A stretch of DNA of 64,000 nucleotides from Streptomyces violaceoruber (GTDB taxonomy: Bacteria > Actinomycetota > Actinomycetes > Streptomycetales > Streptomycetaceae): NCBI GenBank assembly GCA_000720805.1, contig JODI01000022.1, positions 1 through 64,000 on the forward strand, in the 5' to 3' direction. The notes under the pieces were generated by a model, which was not told the origin of the DNA, did not search any database, and saw nothing but the letters and a program-made list of their open reading frames with translations. The translations under genes were made by a program, and so were the position numbers. Shown one piece after another: positions 40,701 through 49,343 of this stretch; position 1 is the first letter of the stretch, and each line of letters starts with the position of its first letter.

Positions 40701-41111
40701 TCACCCGTGGTTCCTCGGCGGGACCGACAGCTCCCGAGCCCCGGCCCGCACATCCATCCGCGTCACCAGCCCATCCCCGCCGAACCGGTACACATGCTCG
40801 ACCGTCCCGCCCCAGCGCTCCCCGTCACCGTCCCGCATTCCCTGCCGTACGGTCGCCACCACCGCCTCGTCGTCGCCGTCGAGCCGCAGCCCCTCCAGCC
40901 GTACGAGGGGATGGCCGGCCGCGAACTGCCGCGCCCAGTAGGCCCGCACCTCGTCACGCCCGTGCAGCCGAACCCCGTCGAGCACATTCGGCCAGTCCAC
41001 GTCCGGGGCCAGGCAGCGCGGGACGAACGCGTCCCGCTCGTCGGTCGAGAAGACCTCGTACATCCGGCGCAGCAGTGCCTCCCGCGCCGTCGGAATCCCC
41101 GCGGCGGCCAA
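40701..41111 (-). CDS. NTF2/SnoaL-like protein
   Basis: 136 residues of the NTF2-like cone fold: LLRRMYEVFSTDERDAFV, DVDWPNVLDGVRLHGRDEVRAYWARQ and VEHVYRFGGDGLVTRMDV. Such proteins are small enzymes or binding proteins of unknown substrate. The start is TTG 41111 (GGGA upstream), three bases after the stop of the reductase gene. Probably a two-gene operon with it. Confidence 0.78.
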   Translation of the reverse strand: MAAAGIPTAREALLRRMYEVFSTDERDAFVPRCLAPDVDWPNVLDGVRLHGRDEVRAYWARQFAAGHPLVRLEGLRLDGDDEAVVATVRQGMRDGDGERWGGTVEHVYRFGGDGLVTRMDVRAGARELSVPPRNHG

Positions 41112-41113
41112 CG

Positions 41114-41770
41114 TCAGTTCCCGGCCACCGACTTGACCGCCACCGACACCGGAGTCGACCCGCTGACCAGTTCCAGGACCAGACCGGCCGTCGCCGGCGT
41201 GTCCAGCAACTCCGCCAGTACGGCGGCGACATCGTCGCGCGGGATCGAGCCACGGCCCGTGTGTGCCTCCAGCCGTACGAAGCCGGTGCCGGCGTCGTCA
41301 GTCAGCGCACCCGGACGCAGGATCGTCCAGTCCAGGCCGTCCAGACCGCTCACGTACGCGTCGGCCTCGCCCTTGGCGCGCTGATACACGTCGAAGACGT
41401 CGTCGCCCTCGTGCGCCGGATCCGCGCCCATGGACGACACGACCACATGACGCCGTACGCCCGCCCGGACCGCCGCGTCCGCGAACAGGACCGCCGCGCC
41501 CCGGTCCACGGTGTCCTTGCGGGTCGCTCCGCTGCCCGGGCCGGCGCCCGCCGCGAAGACCGCGGCGTCCGCGCCCCGCAGCCGCTCCGCGACCTCCTCG
41601 ACCGAGGCCGACTCCAGGTCCAGCAGCACCGGTTCGGCCCCGGCCTGCCGCAGGTCGTCGCCCTGCTCGGCACGGCGGATGACCCCCGCGACCTCGTCCC
41701 CGCGCGCGGCGAGCAACCGCTCCAGCCGCAGCGCGATCTGACCATGACCACCAGCGATGACAATGCGCAT
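41114..41770 (-). CDS. NAD(P)H-binding SDR-like oxidoreductase
   Basis: 218 residues of the atypical SDR (NmrA/YwnB-like) type. MRIVIAGGHGQIALRLERLL is the Rossmann nucleotide-binding start, VVVSSMGADPAHEG the middle strand, and YQRAKGEADAYVSGLDGLDWTILRPGALTDDAG carries Y-x-x-x-K and the family LRPG motif. The substrate is unknown. Translated from ATG 41770, just upstream of the NTF2-like gene. Confidence 0.85.
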   Translation of the reverse strand: MRIVIAGGHGQIALRLERLLAARGDEVAGVIRRAEQGDDLRQAGAEPVLLDLESASVEEVAERLRGADAAVFAAGAGPGSGATRKDTVDRGAAVLFADAAVRAGVRRHVVVSSMGADPAHEGDDVFDVYQRAKGEADAYVSGLDGLDWTILRPGALTDDAGTGFVRLEAHTGRGSIPRDDVAAVLAELLDTPATAGLVLELVSGSTPVSVAVKSVAGN

Positions 41771-41903
41771 GTTTCCGACCGTACGCCCGCACGGCCGCAT
41801 CCGCCGCACAACTCCGGCCACGCCCCGGGAACGCGCACGGGATGCACACGGCGATCCCAGCACACGGTGAACGGAGCGCCTGGCGCATGGCGCACACGGG
41901 CGC

Positions 41904-41963
41904 CACATCAAGCACGCCCACATCAAGCACGCCCACATCAAGCACGCCCACATCAAGCACGCC
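41904..41963. repeat. 15-bp tandem repeat, four copies
   Basis: Four perfect copies of CACATCAAGCACGCC between the reductase and amidohydrolase genes. It reads as simple slippage-derived repeat outside coding sequence and could vary in number between strains. Confidence 0.95.
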
Positions 41964-41973
41964 ACCAGGAGCT

Positions 41974-43257
41974 CTACGACACGCCTCCCCGCCCCTGCCT
42001 TGGCAGCCCCACCTCCACAGCCGCCTCCACCCCCGCAGCCGAGTTGCAGTACTCGCGCACCGCACTCGTCCGCGCCACCACGCGCCCCCGATGGATCACG
42101 ATCCGGCTGTACGCCAGGGACAGCGCCCCGGCCAGCCGATCGCCCCGCACGGCCAGCAGCTCGGCCGGGAAGCCCGCCTCGACCCGTACCTCCGCCAGTC
42201 CGAGCACCGCCCGCGCGGACGCGCTCACCGCGTCGTACGCCTCCTCGGGACGCAGGCCCTCGCGGGACGCCAGCAGGTAGGCGGCCTCCAGGGGATCGCC
42301 ACGGCCCACGGGATTCGACACGTCCCTCAGGGCGCCGCTTCCGGCGGCCACCCGTACGCCGGCCGCGCGCAGCACCCGTACCGGAGCCGTGCCCCGCCGC
42401 TCCACGCTCCCGCAGCCGCCCTGAGGCAGGCACACCACCGCCACACCGGCCGCCGCGAGTTGGTCGGCGGTCCGGGCGGTCACCTCGGCGGGCAGCCGGG
42501 CCAGGCCGCCGCACGGCGTGAGCGTCACGCCGGGACGCAGCCCTCCGGCCATCGCCGCGAGCCGCGCCAGCCGTGCGGGGTCGGCGGCGTCGGTGTGCAG
42601 GTCGACCGGGCAGCCGTGCTCGGAGGCCACTTCGAGGACCGCTTCCACGTAGCCCGTCGGATCGGGGTCCAGATCCGGACAGCCGCCCACCACGGAGGCG
42701 CCCATCTTGAGCGCGTCCCGCAGCATCGCGAGGCTGTCGGCACCGGCAACCCCGGTCAGCATCCTCGGCATCGCCACCGTCGTCAGTTCCGTCAACCCGC
42801 GCAGCGAGCGGCCGGCCTGCAGGACGGCCGTCAGCGCGCCGAGACCCTGTACGTCGCCTACGCGCACATGGGCCCGCACCGCCGTGGCCCCGTGCCCGAG
42901 TTGCAGCAGAGCGGCCTCCGTGGCCCGGCGCTGGACGTCGTGGGCGTCGTACGAGACCGGTCCCTCGCCTCCCTCGCCGTCGGCTGAGAGCGCGGTGTCG
43001 CCGTGGGAGTGCGGCTCGGCCGGGGCCGGCAGGAGCAGATAGCCGCCGAGATCCAGACGCGCGGCGCATGCGCGCGTGCCGCCCGCCGAGAGGCTCCCGG
43101 CCGTACCGACCGCCTCGATACGTCCGCCGACCAGCCGTACGTCGACGGTCCTGCCGTCGGTGAGCCGCGCACCGCAGAGCAGCAGAGCGGCCCCATCGGC
43201 GGGGGAGGGATCGGACGCGGAGCCAGAGTGGGGCGGCCGCGGCTGGCTGTCTGGCAT
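41974..43257 (-). CDS. Amidohydrolase (cytosine deaminase-like)
   Basis: 427 residues of the metal-dependent amidohydrolase fold. The N-terminal beta sandwich ends at YLLLPAPAEPHSHGD, where H-x-H would bind metal (family EPHxHxD); DLHTDAAD holds a further ligand. The late active-site Asp is expected near GSGALRDVSNPVG. C-terminal sandwich: LGLAEVRVEAGFPAELLAVRG. The substrate is not known. ATG 43257 is preferred to a start at 43326. Confidence 0.8.
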   Translation of the reverse strand: MPDSQPRPPHSGSASDPSPADGAALLLCGARLTDGRTVDVRLVGGRIEAVGTAGSLSAGGTRACAARLDLGGYLLLPAPAEPHSHGDTALSADGEGGEGPVSYDAHDVQRRATEAALLQLGHGATAVRAHVRVGDVQGLGALTAVLQAGRSLRGLTELTTVAMPRMLTGVAGADSLAMLRDALKMGASVVGGCPDLDPDPTGYVEAVLEVASEHGCPVDLHTDAADPARLARLAAMAGGLRPGVTLTPCGGLARLPAEVTARTADQLAAAGVAVVCLPQGGCGSVERRGTAPVRVLRAAGVRVAAGSGALRDVSNPVGRGDPLEAAYLLASREGLRPEEAYDAVSASARAVLGLAEVRVEAGFPAELLAVRGDRLAGALSLAYSRIVIHRGRVVARTSAVREYCNSAAGVEAAVEVGLPRQGRGGVS

Positions 43258-43514
43258 CGCGCTCCAGGTGCTCAGGGCTCGGGACTGCGCGAGCTCGGGG
43301 ACCGCACTAGGGGCGCGCAAGATCACGCAGAGTGAGTCGAGCCTAGGGTGACGACGCGGTCACAACGGGGAGGGGCGCAATAGTCATACCGGTGTGGTCC
43401 GCCAGGCGGGAGGGGCTTTCGGGTCTCCCGGGAGGGGCGCCGGACAGGCCTGGGCGGGTGCCGCGAAACGGATTTGGGCGAACGGCGGCCGAGCGTGTAA
43501 TGTCTTCATCGCTC

Positions 43515-43587
43515 GCCCCAATAGCTCAGTCGGCAGAGCGTCTCCATGGTAAGGAGAAGGTCTACGGTTCGATTCCGTATTGGGGCT
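43515..43587 (+). tRNA. tRNA-Thr (GGT)
   Basis: 73 bases. Acceptor GCCCCAA / TTGGGGC, anticodon stem TCTCC / GGAGA with loop ATGGTAA, anticodon GGT at 43548-43550, T arm ACGG-TTCGATT-CCGT. No CCA encoded. Confidence 0.95.
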
Positions 43588-43633
43588 CTGGTGTGAAAGG
43601 TTCCCGCCGGTTGGCGGGGCCCGATCGCATCAC

Positions 43634-43706
43634 AGCGGTGTAGCTCAGTCGGTAGAGCAAGCGGCTCATAATCGCTGTGTCACCGGTTCAAGTCCGGTCA
43701 CCGCTA
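43634..43706 (+). tRNA. tRNA-Met (CAT)
   Basis: 73 bases. Acceptor AGCGGTG / CACCGCT, anticodon loop CTCATAA with CAT at 43667-43669, T arm CCGG-TTCAAGT-CCGG. The A1-T72 pair and general form suit an elongator; 46 bases after tRNA-Thr, likely co-transcribed. Confidence 0.93.
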
Positions 43707-43796
43707 CTGACAGTAGCCGATTGTGGGGTCGGTCCTTCGATCGGCTACTCTTCTATGCGTTAACCCAGTCCCATCCGTTCGTCAAGGAGCACTCAC

Positions 43797-43961
43797 GTGG
43801 CTGCCACCGACGTCCGCCCGAAGATCACGCTGGCCTGCGTGGAGTGCAAGGAGCGGAACTACATCACCAAGAAGAACCGGCGTAACAACCCGGACCGTCT
43901 TGAGATGAAGAAGCACTGCCCGCGTTGCAATGCGCACACCGCGCATCGCGAAACGCGATAG
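43797..43961 (+). CDS. rpmG: 50S ribosomal protein L33
   Basis: 54 residues, the usual length. The zinc-binding (C+) form with [24 protein letters not shown] and [17 protein letters not shown] 43797 with AAGGAG eight bases before. It follows tRNA-Thr and tRNA-Met, the standard Streptomyces order upstream of hadAB-like genes. Confidence 0.96.
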   Translation: MAATDVRPKITLACVECKERNYITKKNRRNNPDRLEMKKHCPRCNAHTAHRETR

Positions 43962-43973
43962 AACAGGCTCGTA

Positions 43974-44010
43974 CACGAGGCCGCCCCCGCAGTCGGGGGG
44001 CGGCCTCGTG
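43974..44010 (+). terminator. rpmG terminator
   Basis: A perfect 14-bp stem CACGAGGCCGCCCC / GGGGCGGCCTCGTG with a 9-base loop, 12 bases after the rpmG stop. Confidence 0.88.
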
Positions 44011-44051
44011 TCGTTCCGGTCTGATTATCCGCCGGTCAACCGCAGCATCCA

Positions 44052-44084
44052 GCAGCAGACATGCAGCAGACATGCAGCAGACAT
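44052..44084. repeat. 11-bp tandem repeat in leader
   Basis: Three perfect copies of GCAGCAGACAT, 16 bases before the MaoC-domain gene. It sits just ahead of the ribosome site (CAGGAGG), so copy number could affect translation. Confidence 0.9.
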
Positions 44085-44100
44085 CAGGAGGTGCCGGGCC

Positions 44101-44553
44101 ATGGCGCTCGACCAGTCCTTCGTGGGGCGGATCTACCCCCCCACCGCGCCCTACGAGGTGGGCCGGGAGAAGATCCGCGAGTTCGCCGAGGCCGTCGGGG
44201 ACGCCAACCCGGCGTACACGGACCCGGAGGCCGCCAAGACACTCGGCCATCCCGATGTGATCGCCCCGCCGACCTTCGTGTTCTCCATCACCTTCAGGGC
44301 CGCCGGACAGGTCATCGAGGACCCGCAGCTCGGCCTGGACTACAGCCGCGTGGTGCACGGCGACCAGAAGTTCTCCTACGTCCGCCCCGTGCGCGCCGGT
44401 GACCGGCTCACCGTCACCTCGACCATCGAGGCCATCAAGTCCATGGCGGGCAACGACATCCTGGACATCCGCGGCGAGGTCCACGACGAGGCCGGCGAGC
44501 ACGTCGTGACCGCCTGGACCAAGCTGGTCGCCCGCGCGGCCGAGGAGGCGTGA
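44101..44553 (+). CDS. MaoC-like dehydratase subunit (HadA-like)
   Basis: 150 residues of the N-terminal MaoC (hot-dog) type: VGREKIREFAEAVGDANPAYTDPEAAKTLGHPDVIAPPTFVFSI. With the next gene it forms the pair seen as HadA-HadB, (3R)-hydroxyacyl-ACP dehydratase of fatty acid synthesis. The catalytic D-x(4)-H is expected in the partner. AGGAGG precedes ATG 44101. Confidence 0.88.
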   Translation: MALDQSFVGRIYPPTAPYEVGREKIREFAEAVGDANPAYTDPEAAKTLGHPDVIAPPTFVFSITFRAAGQVIEDPQLGLDYSRVVHGDQKFSYVRPVRAGDRLTVTSTIEAIKSMAGNDILDIRGEVHDEAGEHVVTAWTKLVARAAEEA

Positions 44554-44560
44554 GCATTCG

Positions 44561-44989
44561 ATGACGGCGAAGATCGCTTACGACGAGGTCGAGGTCGGCA
44601 CCGAACTGCCCGCCCAGTCCTTCCCCGTGACCCGTGACACTCTCGTCCGGTACGCGGGCGCCTCCGGGGACTTCAACCCGATCCACTGGAACGAGAAGTT
44701 CGCCAAGGAGGTCGGGCTGCCGGACGTCATCGCGCACGGCATGTTCACCATGGCCGAGGCGATCCGCGTGGTCACCGACTGGACCGGCGACCCCGGCGCG
44801 GTCGTCGAGTACGGCGTCCGCTTCACCAAGCCCGTCGTCGTCCCGAACGACGGACAGGGTGCCCTGATCGAAGTCAGCGCCAAGGTCGCGGCCAAGCTCG
44901 ACGACCACACGGTCCGCGTGGACCTCACGGCCACCAGCGCCGGGCAGAAGGTGCTGGGGATGTCACGGGCGGTCGTACGACTGGCCTGA
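44561..44989 (+). CDS. MaoC-like dehydratase subunit (HadB-like)
   Basis: 142 residues with the hydratase-2 catalytic motif YAGASGDFNPIHWNEKFAKEVGLPDVIAHGMFTMA (Asp and His). It begins 7 bases after the previous stop, and the two should form a heterodimer that dehydrates 3-hydroxyacyl-ACP. The order rpmG-hadA-hadB-murB is typical for actinobacteria. Confidence 0.92.
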   Translation: MTAKIAYDEVEVGTELPAQSFPVTRDTLVRYAGASGDFNPIHWNEKFAKEVGLPDVIAHGMFTMAEAIRVVTDWTGDPGAVVEYGVRFTKPVVVPNDGQGALIEVSAKVAAKLDDHTVRVDLTATSAGQKVLGMSRAVVRLA

Positions 44990-45049
44990 GGGCTCGCGGG
45001 TTTTCCGGGATGGTGGGTAAGGGGTGCTCGACGATGCGGGCGCCCCTTA

Positions 45050-45395
45050 CCTGCGACAGCGTGTTCGGCGCGGCACCCCCGGCGACCGCTCCGGGCGACG
45101 TCGGCTCTTCCTCACCGGCATCGCCTCTTCACCGGCATCGCCTCTTCACTGCCGCGGCCGCCAGGGCCGCGCCCGCGCGGCGGCTCTGGCGCCCGGCATC
45201 GACTCCCTCGTCGCCACCCGCGCACTCCAGGGCGTCGGCGCGGCGATCATGACGCCCCTGACCCTCCCCTGCTGACGGCCACTCTGCCCGCCGCCAAGCG
45301 CGGAATGGCGGACGGCGGCACGGCTCCTGACAGTGGATCTCCTGGCTGAACGTGCCGCCGAGCGTGCCGCTGGGCGTCGTCCTGCAGCCGCTCGT
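45050..45395 (+). pseudogene. Decayed MFS (DHA2-type) transporter
   Basis: Pieces of a drug/proton antiporter appear in different frames: RRRLFLTGIA, then AALAPGIDSLVATRALQGVGAAIMTPLTL, then LPAAKRG, then WISWLNVPPSVPLGVVLQ. A 17-bp perfect tandem duplication (45113-45129 and 45130-45146) breaks the frame within the helix after LTGIA; further shifts follow. No start, and most of the transporter is missing. The remainder of 44990-45490 holds the murB promoter region. Confidence 0.7.
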
Positions 45396-45490
45396 CGGCG
45401 GTGGCGTGTGTGGCGTGTGCTGTACGCGCCGCAGGGCCCCCACGCGCACCCCCACCCACCGGTCTCGGCGTCTCTCGTAGTCTTTACCGC

Positions 45491-46546
45491 GTGCAGGTAC
45501 TCCACGACGCCCCCCTCGCCCCGCTGACCACCTTCCGCCTGGGCGGCCCCGCCACCCGGCTGGTCACCGCGACCACCGACGCCGAGGTGATCGCAGCCGT
45601 CCGCGAGGCCGACGACACCGGAACGCCCCTCCTCCTCATCGGCGGCGGCTCCAACCTCGTCATCGGCGACCAGGGCTTCGAAGGAACCGCACTGGTCATC
45701 GCCACCAAGGGATTCACCCTCCACGGCACCCGCCTGGAGCTCGCCGCGGGCGAGGTGTGGACGGATGCCGTCGCCCGCACCGTCGAAGAAGGACTCGCCG
45801 GTGTCGAGTGCCTCGCCGGCATTCCCGGCTCGGCCGGCGCGACCCCCATCCAGAACGTCGGCGCCTACGGCCAGGAGGTCTCGTCGACGATCACCGAGGT
45901 CGTCGCCTACGACCGAACGACCCGCGAGACGGTCACCCTCACCAACAGCGGGTGCGCCTTCTCCTACCGGCACAGCCGCTTCAAGGAAGACCCCCGGCGC
46001 TACGTCGTCCTGCGCGTCCGCTTCGCCCTGGAAGACGCCGAGGGCCTCTCCGCCCCGATCAAGTACGCCGAGACCGCCCGCGCCCTCGGCGTCGAACCCG
46101 GCGACCGCGTCCCCCTGGCCGCGGCCCGCGAGACCGTCCTCAAGCTGCGCTCCGGCAAGGGCATGGTCCTGGACCCCGAGGACCACGACACCTGGTCCGC
46201 CGGTTCCTTCTTCACCAACCCGATCCTCACTGACGAGGAGTTCGAGGCCTTCCACGCGCGCGTGGAGCAGCGACTCGGCGCAGACGTCCAGCCGCCCGCG
46301 TACCCCGCGGGGGAGGGCCACACCAAGACGTCCGCCGCCTGGCTCATCGACAAGGCCGGCTTCACCAAGGGCTACGGCACCGGCCCCGCCCGCATCTCCA
46401 CCAAGCACACCCTCGCCCTCACCAACCGAGGCTCGGCCACCACGGAAGACCTCCTCGCCCTCGCCCGCGAGGTCGTCACCGGCGTCCGCGAAGCCTTCGG
46501 CATCACCCTGGTCAACGAGCCGGTCACCGTCGGCGTCAGCCTCTGA
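45491..46546 (+). CDS. murB: UDP-N-acetylmuramate dehydrogenase (MurB)
   Basis: 351 residues. FAD-binding parts: TTFRLGGPATRLV, LLLIGGGSNLVIGDQGF and GIPGSAGATPIQNVGAYGQEV; the catalytic Ser lies in WSAGSFFTNPIL and the Glu near the end. It reduces UDP-GlcNAc-enolpyruvate in peptidoglycan synthesis. GTG 45491 is chosen since the family start (VQVLHDAPLAPLTTFRLGG) fits. A -10-like TAGTCT ends 7 bases before it, so the message may be leaderless. Confidence 0.95.
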   Translation: MQVLHDAPLAPLTTFRLGGPATRLVTATTDAEVIAAVREADDTGTPLLLIGGGSNLVIGDQGFEGTALVIATKGFTLHGTRLELAAGEVWTDAVARTVEEGLAGVECLAGIPGSAGATPIQNVGAYGQEVSSTITEVVAYDRTTRETVTLTNSGCAFSYRHSRFKEDPRRYVVLRVRFALEDAEGLSAPIKYAETARALGVEPGDRVPLAAARETVLKLRSGKGMVLDPEDHDTWSAGSFFTNPILTDEEFEAFHARVEQRLGADVQPPAYPAGEGHTKTSAAWLIDKAGFTKGYGTGPARISTKHTLALTNRGSATTEDLLALAREVVTGVREAFGITLVNEPVTVGVSL

Positions 46547-46572
46547 GGCCCCCCGACAGCCTCTGAGATCCC

Positions 46573-46684
46573 CGACCGGCAAGCGGCGACCGGGAACAGG
46601 CGACCGGCAAGCGGCGGCCGGGAACAGGCGACCAGCAAGCGGCGACCGGCAAAGGACGACCGGAAAGCGGCAACCGGCAACCAG
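46573..46684. repeat. Imperfect repeat between murB and reductase
   Basis: Roughly ten diverged copies of a 10-13 base unit like GCGACCGGSAA in the gap between two convergent genes. No function apparent. Confidence 0.75.
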
Positions 46685-46689
46685 CCGCA

Positions 46690-47334
46690 CTAGTACGCCA
46701 ACCCCACGCCCTCCTTCACCGCCCTGGCGTCCCCCACCATCGCCAGCATCGCGTGCGCCACATCGGCCCGCCCGATGAACCGCCCCTTGGCGGGGAAGCC
46801 CCCGGTCACCGACCGATACCGGCCGGTGACCGGCTTGTCCTGCAGCCGCGGCGGCCGTACGAGCGTCCAGTCCGTGTCACTGCGGGACACCTCGGCCTCC
46901 ATCTCCCGCAGGTCGGTGTAGACGTCCCGCAGAACCGCCGAGACGAGCCCGCGTATCGCACGGTCGAGGCCCCCGTCCTCCTCCGGCGCCGGCCCGACAG
47001 GCGCGGCGCTCACCACGAGCAGCCGCCGAACGCGCTCGGCCTCCATGGCACGCAGCACCGTACGGGTCAGCCGCGCCGCCACCCCCGCGTCCTTACGGCG
47101 GCGCGCGCCGAGCCCGGACAACACCGCCTCCCGTCCGGCCACCGCACCACGTACGGCCTCCGGATCGCGCAAATCGGCACGGAAAACCTCAAGTCGGCCC
47201 TCGTTCTCGCTCCCGCCCGCAACCAACCGAGCGGGATCCCGCACGACGGCTGTCACCTCGTGCCCGGAGGCGAGCGCCTGACGGACGATCTCGCCGCCGA
47301 TACCGCCCGTGGCACCGAAGACAGTGATTTTCAT
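46690..47334 (-). CDS. NAD(P)-dependent oxidoreductase (SDR-like)
   Basis: 214 residues: MKITVFGATGGIGGEIVRQALASGHEVTAVVRDPARL is an NADP-binding Rossmann start; RRLLVVSAAPVG and SDTDWTLVRPPRLQDKP are the later family marks. Substrate unknown. It diverges from the TetR gene, and both share a control region with two matching operators, so it is probably a target of that repressor. GGGAGG precedes ATG 47334. Confidence 0.87.
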   Translation of the reverse strand: MKITVFGATGGIGGEIVRQALASGHEVTAVVRDPARLVAGGSENEGRLEVFRADLRDPEAVRGAVAGREAVLSGLGARRRKDAGVAARLTRTVLRAMEAERVRRLLVVSAAPVGPAPEEDGGLDRAIRGLVSAVLRDVYTDLREMEAEVSRSDTDWTLVRPPRLQDKPVTGRYRSVTGGFPAKGRFIGRADVAHAMLAMVGDARAVKEGVGLAY

Positions 47335-47362
47335 GGCGAATCCTCCCGCGCCGCTCATGGTG

Positions 47363-47417
47363 GGTGAGTATTCACTCACCCTATCCGTCCACTAGAGTGG
47401 GTAAGCACTCACTCACC
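47363..47417. promoter_or_regulatory. Two TetR-type operators in a divergent promoter
   Basis: GGTGAGTATTCACTCACC at 47363-47380 and GGTAAGCACTCACTCACC at 47400-47417 share 15 of 18 bases. The first has perfect 7-bp arms. The spacing of 37 bp places them over the promoters of the divergent reductase and regulator genes. Confidence 0.85.
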
Positions 47418-47450
47418 CGTCAACCCCCTAGCCCCCATCAACCCGATCGG

Positions 47451-48149
47451 ATGAAAAGCCCCATGGAACGGAAGCCCGCCCGCGCCCGCATCCTCGACGC
47501 CGCACGCGAGCTGATGCTCACCGTCGGACTGGCCCGGACCACCACCAAGGAGATCGCCAAGGCGGCCGACTGCTCCGAGGCGGCGCTGTACAAGTACTTC
47601 GCGAACAAGGAAGAGCTGTTCATCCGTGTGCTCGCGGAACGCCTGCCGCAGCTGGCCCCGCTGCTGCGCAGCCTGGCCGCCGAGCCGGGCCGGCACACGG
47701 TCGAGGAGAACCTCACCGAGATCGCCCGCCAGGCCGCGCTCTTCTACGAGCAGAGCTTCCCGATCGCCGCGTCCCTGTACGCCGAGACCCAGCTCAAGCG
47801 ACGGCACGACGAGGCGATGCGCAGCATGGGCTCCGGCCCGCACAAGCCCATCGAGGGTCTCGACGCCTACCTGCGCGCCGAACAGACGGCCGGCCGCGTG
47901 CACCCCGACGCCGACACCTTCGCCGCCGCATCCCTGCTCCTCGGCGCCTGCGCGCAACGCGCGTTCGCCTACGACGCCACCGAGACCGGCCGCCCCCCGC
48001 TGGACGACTTCGCCCGCGGCCTGGCCCGAACGCTGCTGGGCGGAATCTCCCGCACCGACATCTCCGGCACCGACATCTCCGGCACCGACACCCCCGGCAC
48101 CGACACCCCCGTCACCGCCCCCGCGGGCGACTCCTCACGCCCCCGCTGA
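47451..48149 (+). CDS. TetR family transcriptional regulator
   Basis: 232 residues (or 228 from the ATG at 47463). The helix-turn-helix is ILDAARELMLTVGLARTTTKEIAKAADCSEAALYKYFANKEELF. The ligand domain follows. The C-end carries repeats of a four-residue unit (ISGTD, ISGTD, TPGTD, TPVT) from a 12-bp slippage repeat, probably disordered. It likely represses itself and the divergent oxidoreductase through the paired operators. Confidence 0.9.
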   Translation: MKSPMERKPARARILDAARELMLTVGLARTTTKEIAKAADCSEAALYKYFANKEELFIRVLAERLPQLAPLLRSLAAEPGRHTVEENLTEIARQAALFYEQSFPIAASLYAETQLKRRHDEAMRSMGSGPHKPIEGLDAYLRAEQTAGRVHPDADTFAAASLLLGACAQRAFAYDATETGRPPLDDFARGLARTLLGGISRTDISGTDISGTDTPGTDTPVTAPAGDSSRPR

Positions 48150-48168
48150 GTGGCCCCGCCTCCCGCTC

Positions 48169-49209
48169 TCAGGCGCCCGGCCCGCTGAGCCAGTCGTCGA
48201 TCCCCGACAACAGCTTGGCCCTCATGTCCTCCGGCGCCGCCGAGGCCCGTACCGACTGCCGTGCCAGTTCCGCCAGTTCCTGGTCCGTGAAGTCGTGGTA
48301 CTCCCGGGCGATGTCGTACTGGGCCGCCAGCCGGGAGCCGAACAGAAGGGGGTCGTCGGCGCCCAGGGCCATGGGGACGCCCGCTTCGAAGAGCGTGCGC
48401 AGGGGGATGTCCTCCGGCTTCTCGTACACGCCCAGGGCCACGTTCGACGCCGGGCACACCTCGCACGTCACGCCCCGGTCCGCGAGGCGCTTCAGCAGCC
48501 GCGGGTCCTCCGCCGCCCGCACGCCATGGCCGATCCGGTGTGCGTGGAGGTCGTCGAGGCAGTCCCGTACCGACGCCGGACCGGTCAGCTCCCCGCCGTG
48601 CGGGGTCGACAGCAGCCCGCCCTCCCGGGCGATCGCGAACGCCCGGTCGAAGTCCCGCGCCATACCCCGGCGCTCGTCGTTCGACAGACCGAAGCCGACC
48701 ACACCCCGGTCCGCGTACCGCACCGCCAGCCGGGCCAGCGTCCGCGCGTCCAGCGGGTGCTTCATACGGTTCGCCGCGACCAGGACCCGCATCCCGAGCC
48801 CGGTCTCCCGCATCGCGGAGTCCACCGCGTCCAGGATGACCTCGAGCGCCGGGATCAGGCCGCCCAGGCGCGGAGCGTACGACGTCGGGTCCACCTGGAT
48901 CTCCAGCCAGCCCGAGCCGTCCCGCAGGTCCTCCTCGGCCGCCTCCCGCACCAGACGCTGGATGTCCTCGGGCTCTCTGAGGCACGATCGCGCCGCGTCG
49001 TACAACCGCTGGAAGCGGAACCAGCCCCGCTCGTCCGTGGCCCGCAGCTTCGGCGACTCCCCGCGGTTCAGCGCGTCCGTGAGCGCCTCGGGCAGGCGCA
49101 CGCCGTACTTGTCGGCCAGCTCCAGCAGGGTGGTGGGCCGCATCGAACCGGTGAAGTGCAGGTGCAGATGGGCTTTCGGCAGCTCAGAGACATCACGTAC
49201 ACGCTCCAT
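48169..49209 (-). CDS. Adenosine deaminase family protein
   Basis: 346 residues of the metallo-dependent hydrolase fold: KAHLHLHFTGSMRP (metal HxH), STPHGGELTGPASVRDCLDDL (metal His and catalytic Glu), RIGHGVRA, and ALGADDPLLFGS in place of the usual SLNTDDP. The last change keeps the metal Asp. It turns adenosine (or a related aminopurine or nucleoside) into inosine. ATG 49209; upstream in-frame residues are not conserved. Confidence 0.88.
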   Translation of the reverse strand: MERVRDVSELPKAHLHLHFTGSMRPTTLLELADKYGVRLPEALTDALNRGESPKLRATDERGWFRFQRLYDAARSCLREPEDIQRLVREAAEEDLRDGSGWLEIQVDPTSYAPRLGGLIPALEVILDAVDSAMRETGLGMRVLVAANRMKHPLDARTLARLAVRYADRGVVGFGLSNDERRGMARDFDRAFAIAREGGLLSTPHGGELTGPASVRDCLDDLHAHRIGHGVRAAEDPRLLKRLADRGVTCEVCPASNVALGVYEKPEDIPLRTLFEAGVPMALGADDPLLFGSRLAAQYDIAREYHDFTDQELAELARQSVRASAAPEDMRAKLLSGIDDWLSGPGA

Positions 49210-49290
49210 TCGAGGATCCTGCCGTACGTCCGGGTCCCACCGGTAGCGCTTTCCCCGAACGTGGTCTTGCTCGCACGCAGAGACGAAGAA

Positions 49291-49323
49291 GCGGGCCGCC
49301 TCTCCCGAGGAGAAGCGGCCCGC
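49291..49323 (-). terminator. Terminator after the aminotransferase gene
   Basis: Stem GCGGGCCGC / GCGGCCCGC with an inner stem TCTCC / GGAGA and a CGA loop, directly downstream of the aminotransferase stop and upstream of the adenosine deaminase gene. Confidence 0.82.
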
Positions 49324-49343
49324 ACCCCACACTCATGAGGAGG

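Noticed and set aside
40241..40753. A 170-codon minus-strand frame over the small zinc-finger gene
   Set aside because: Composition is unlike Streptomyces proteins and it overlaps a well-supported plus-strand gene.
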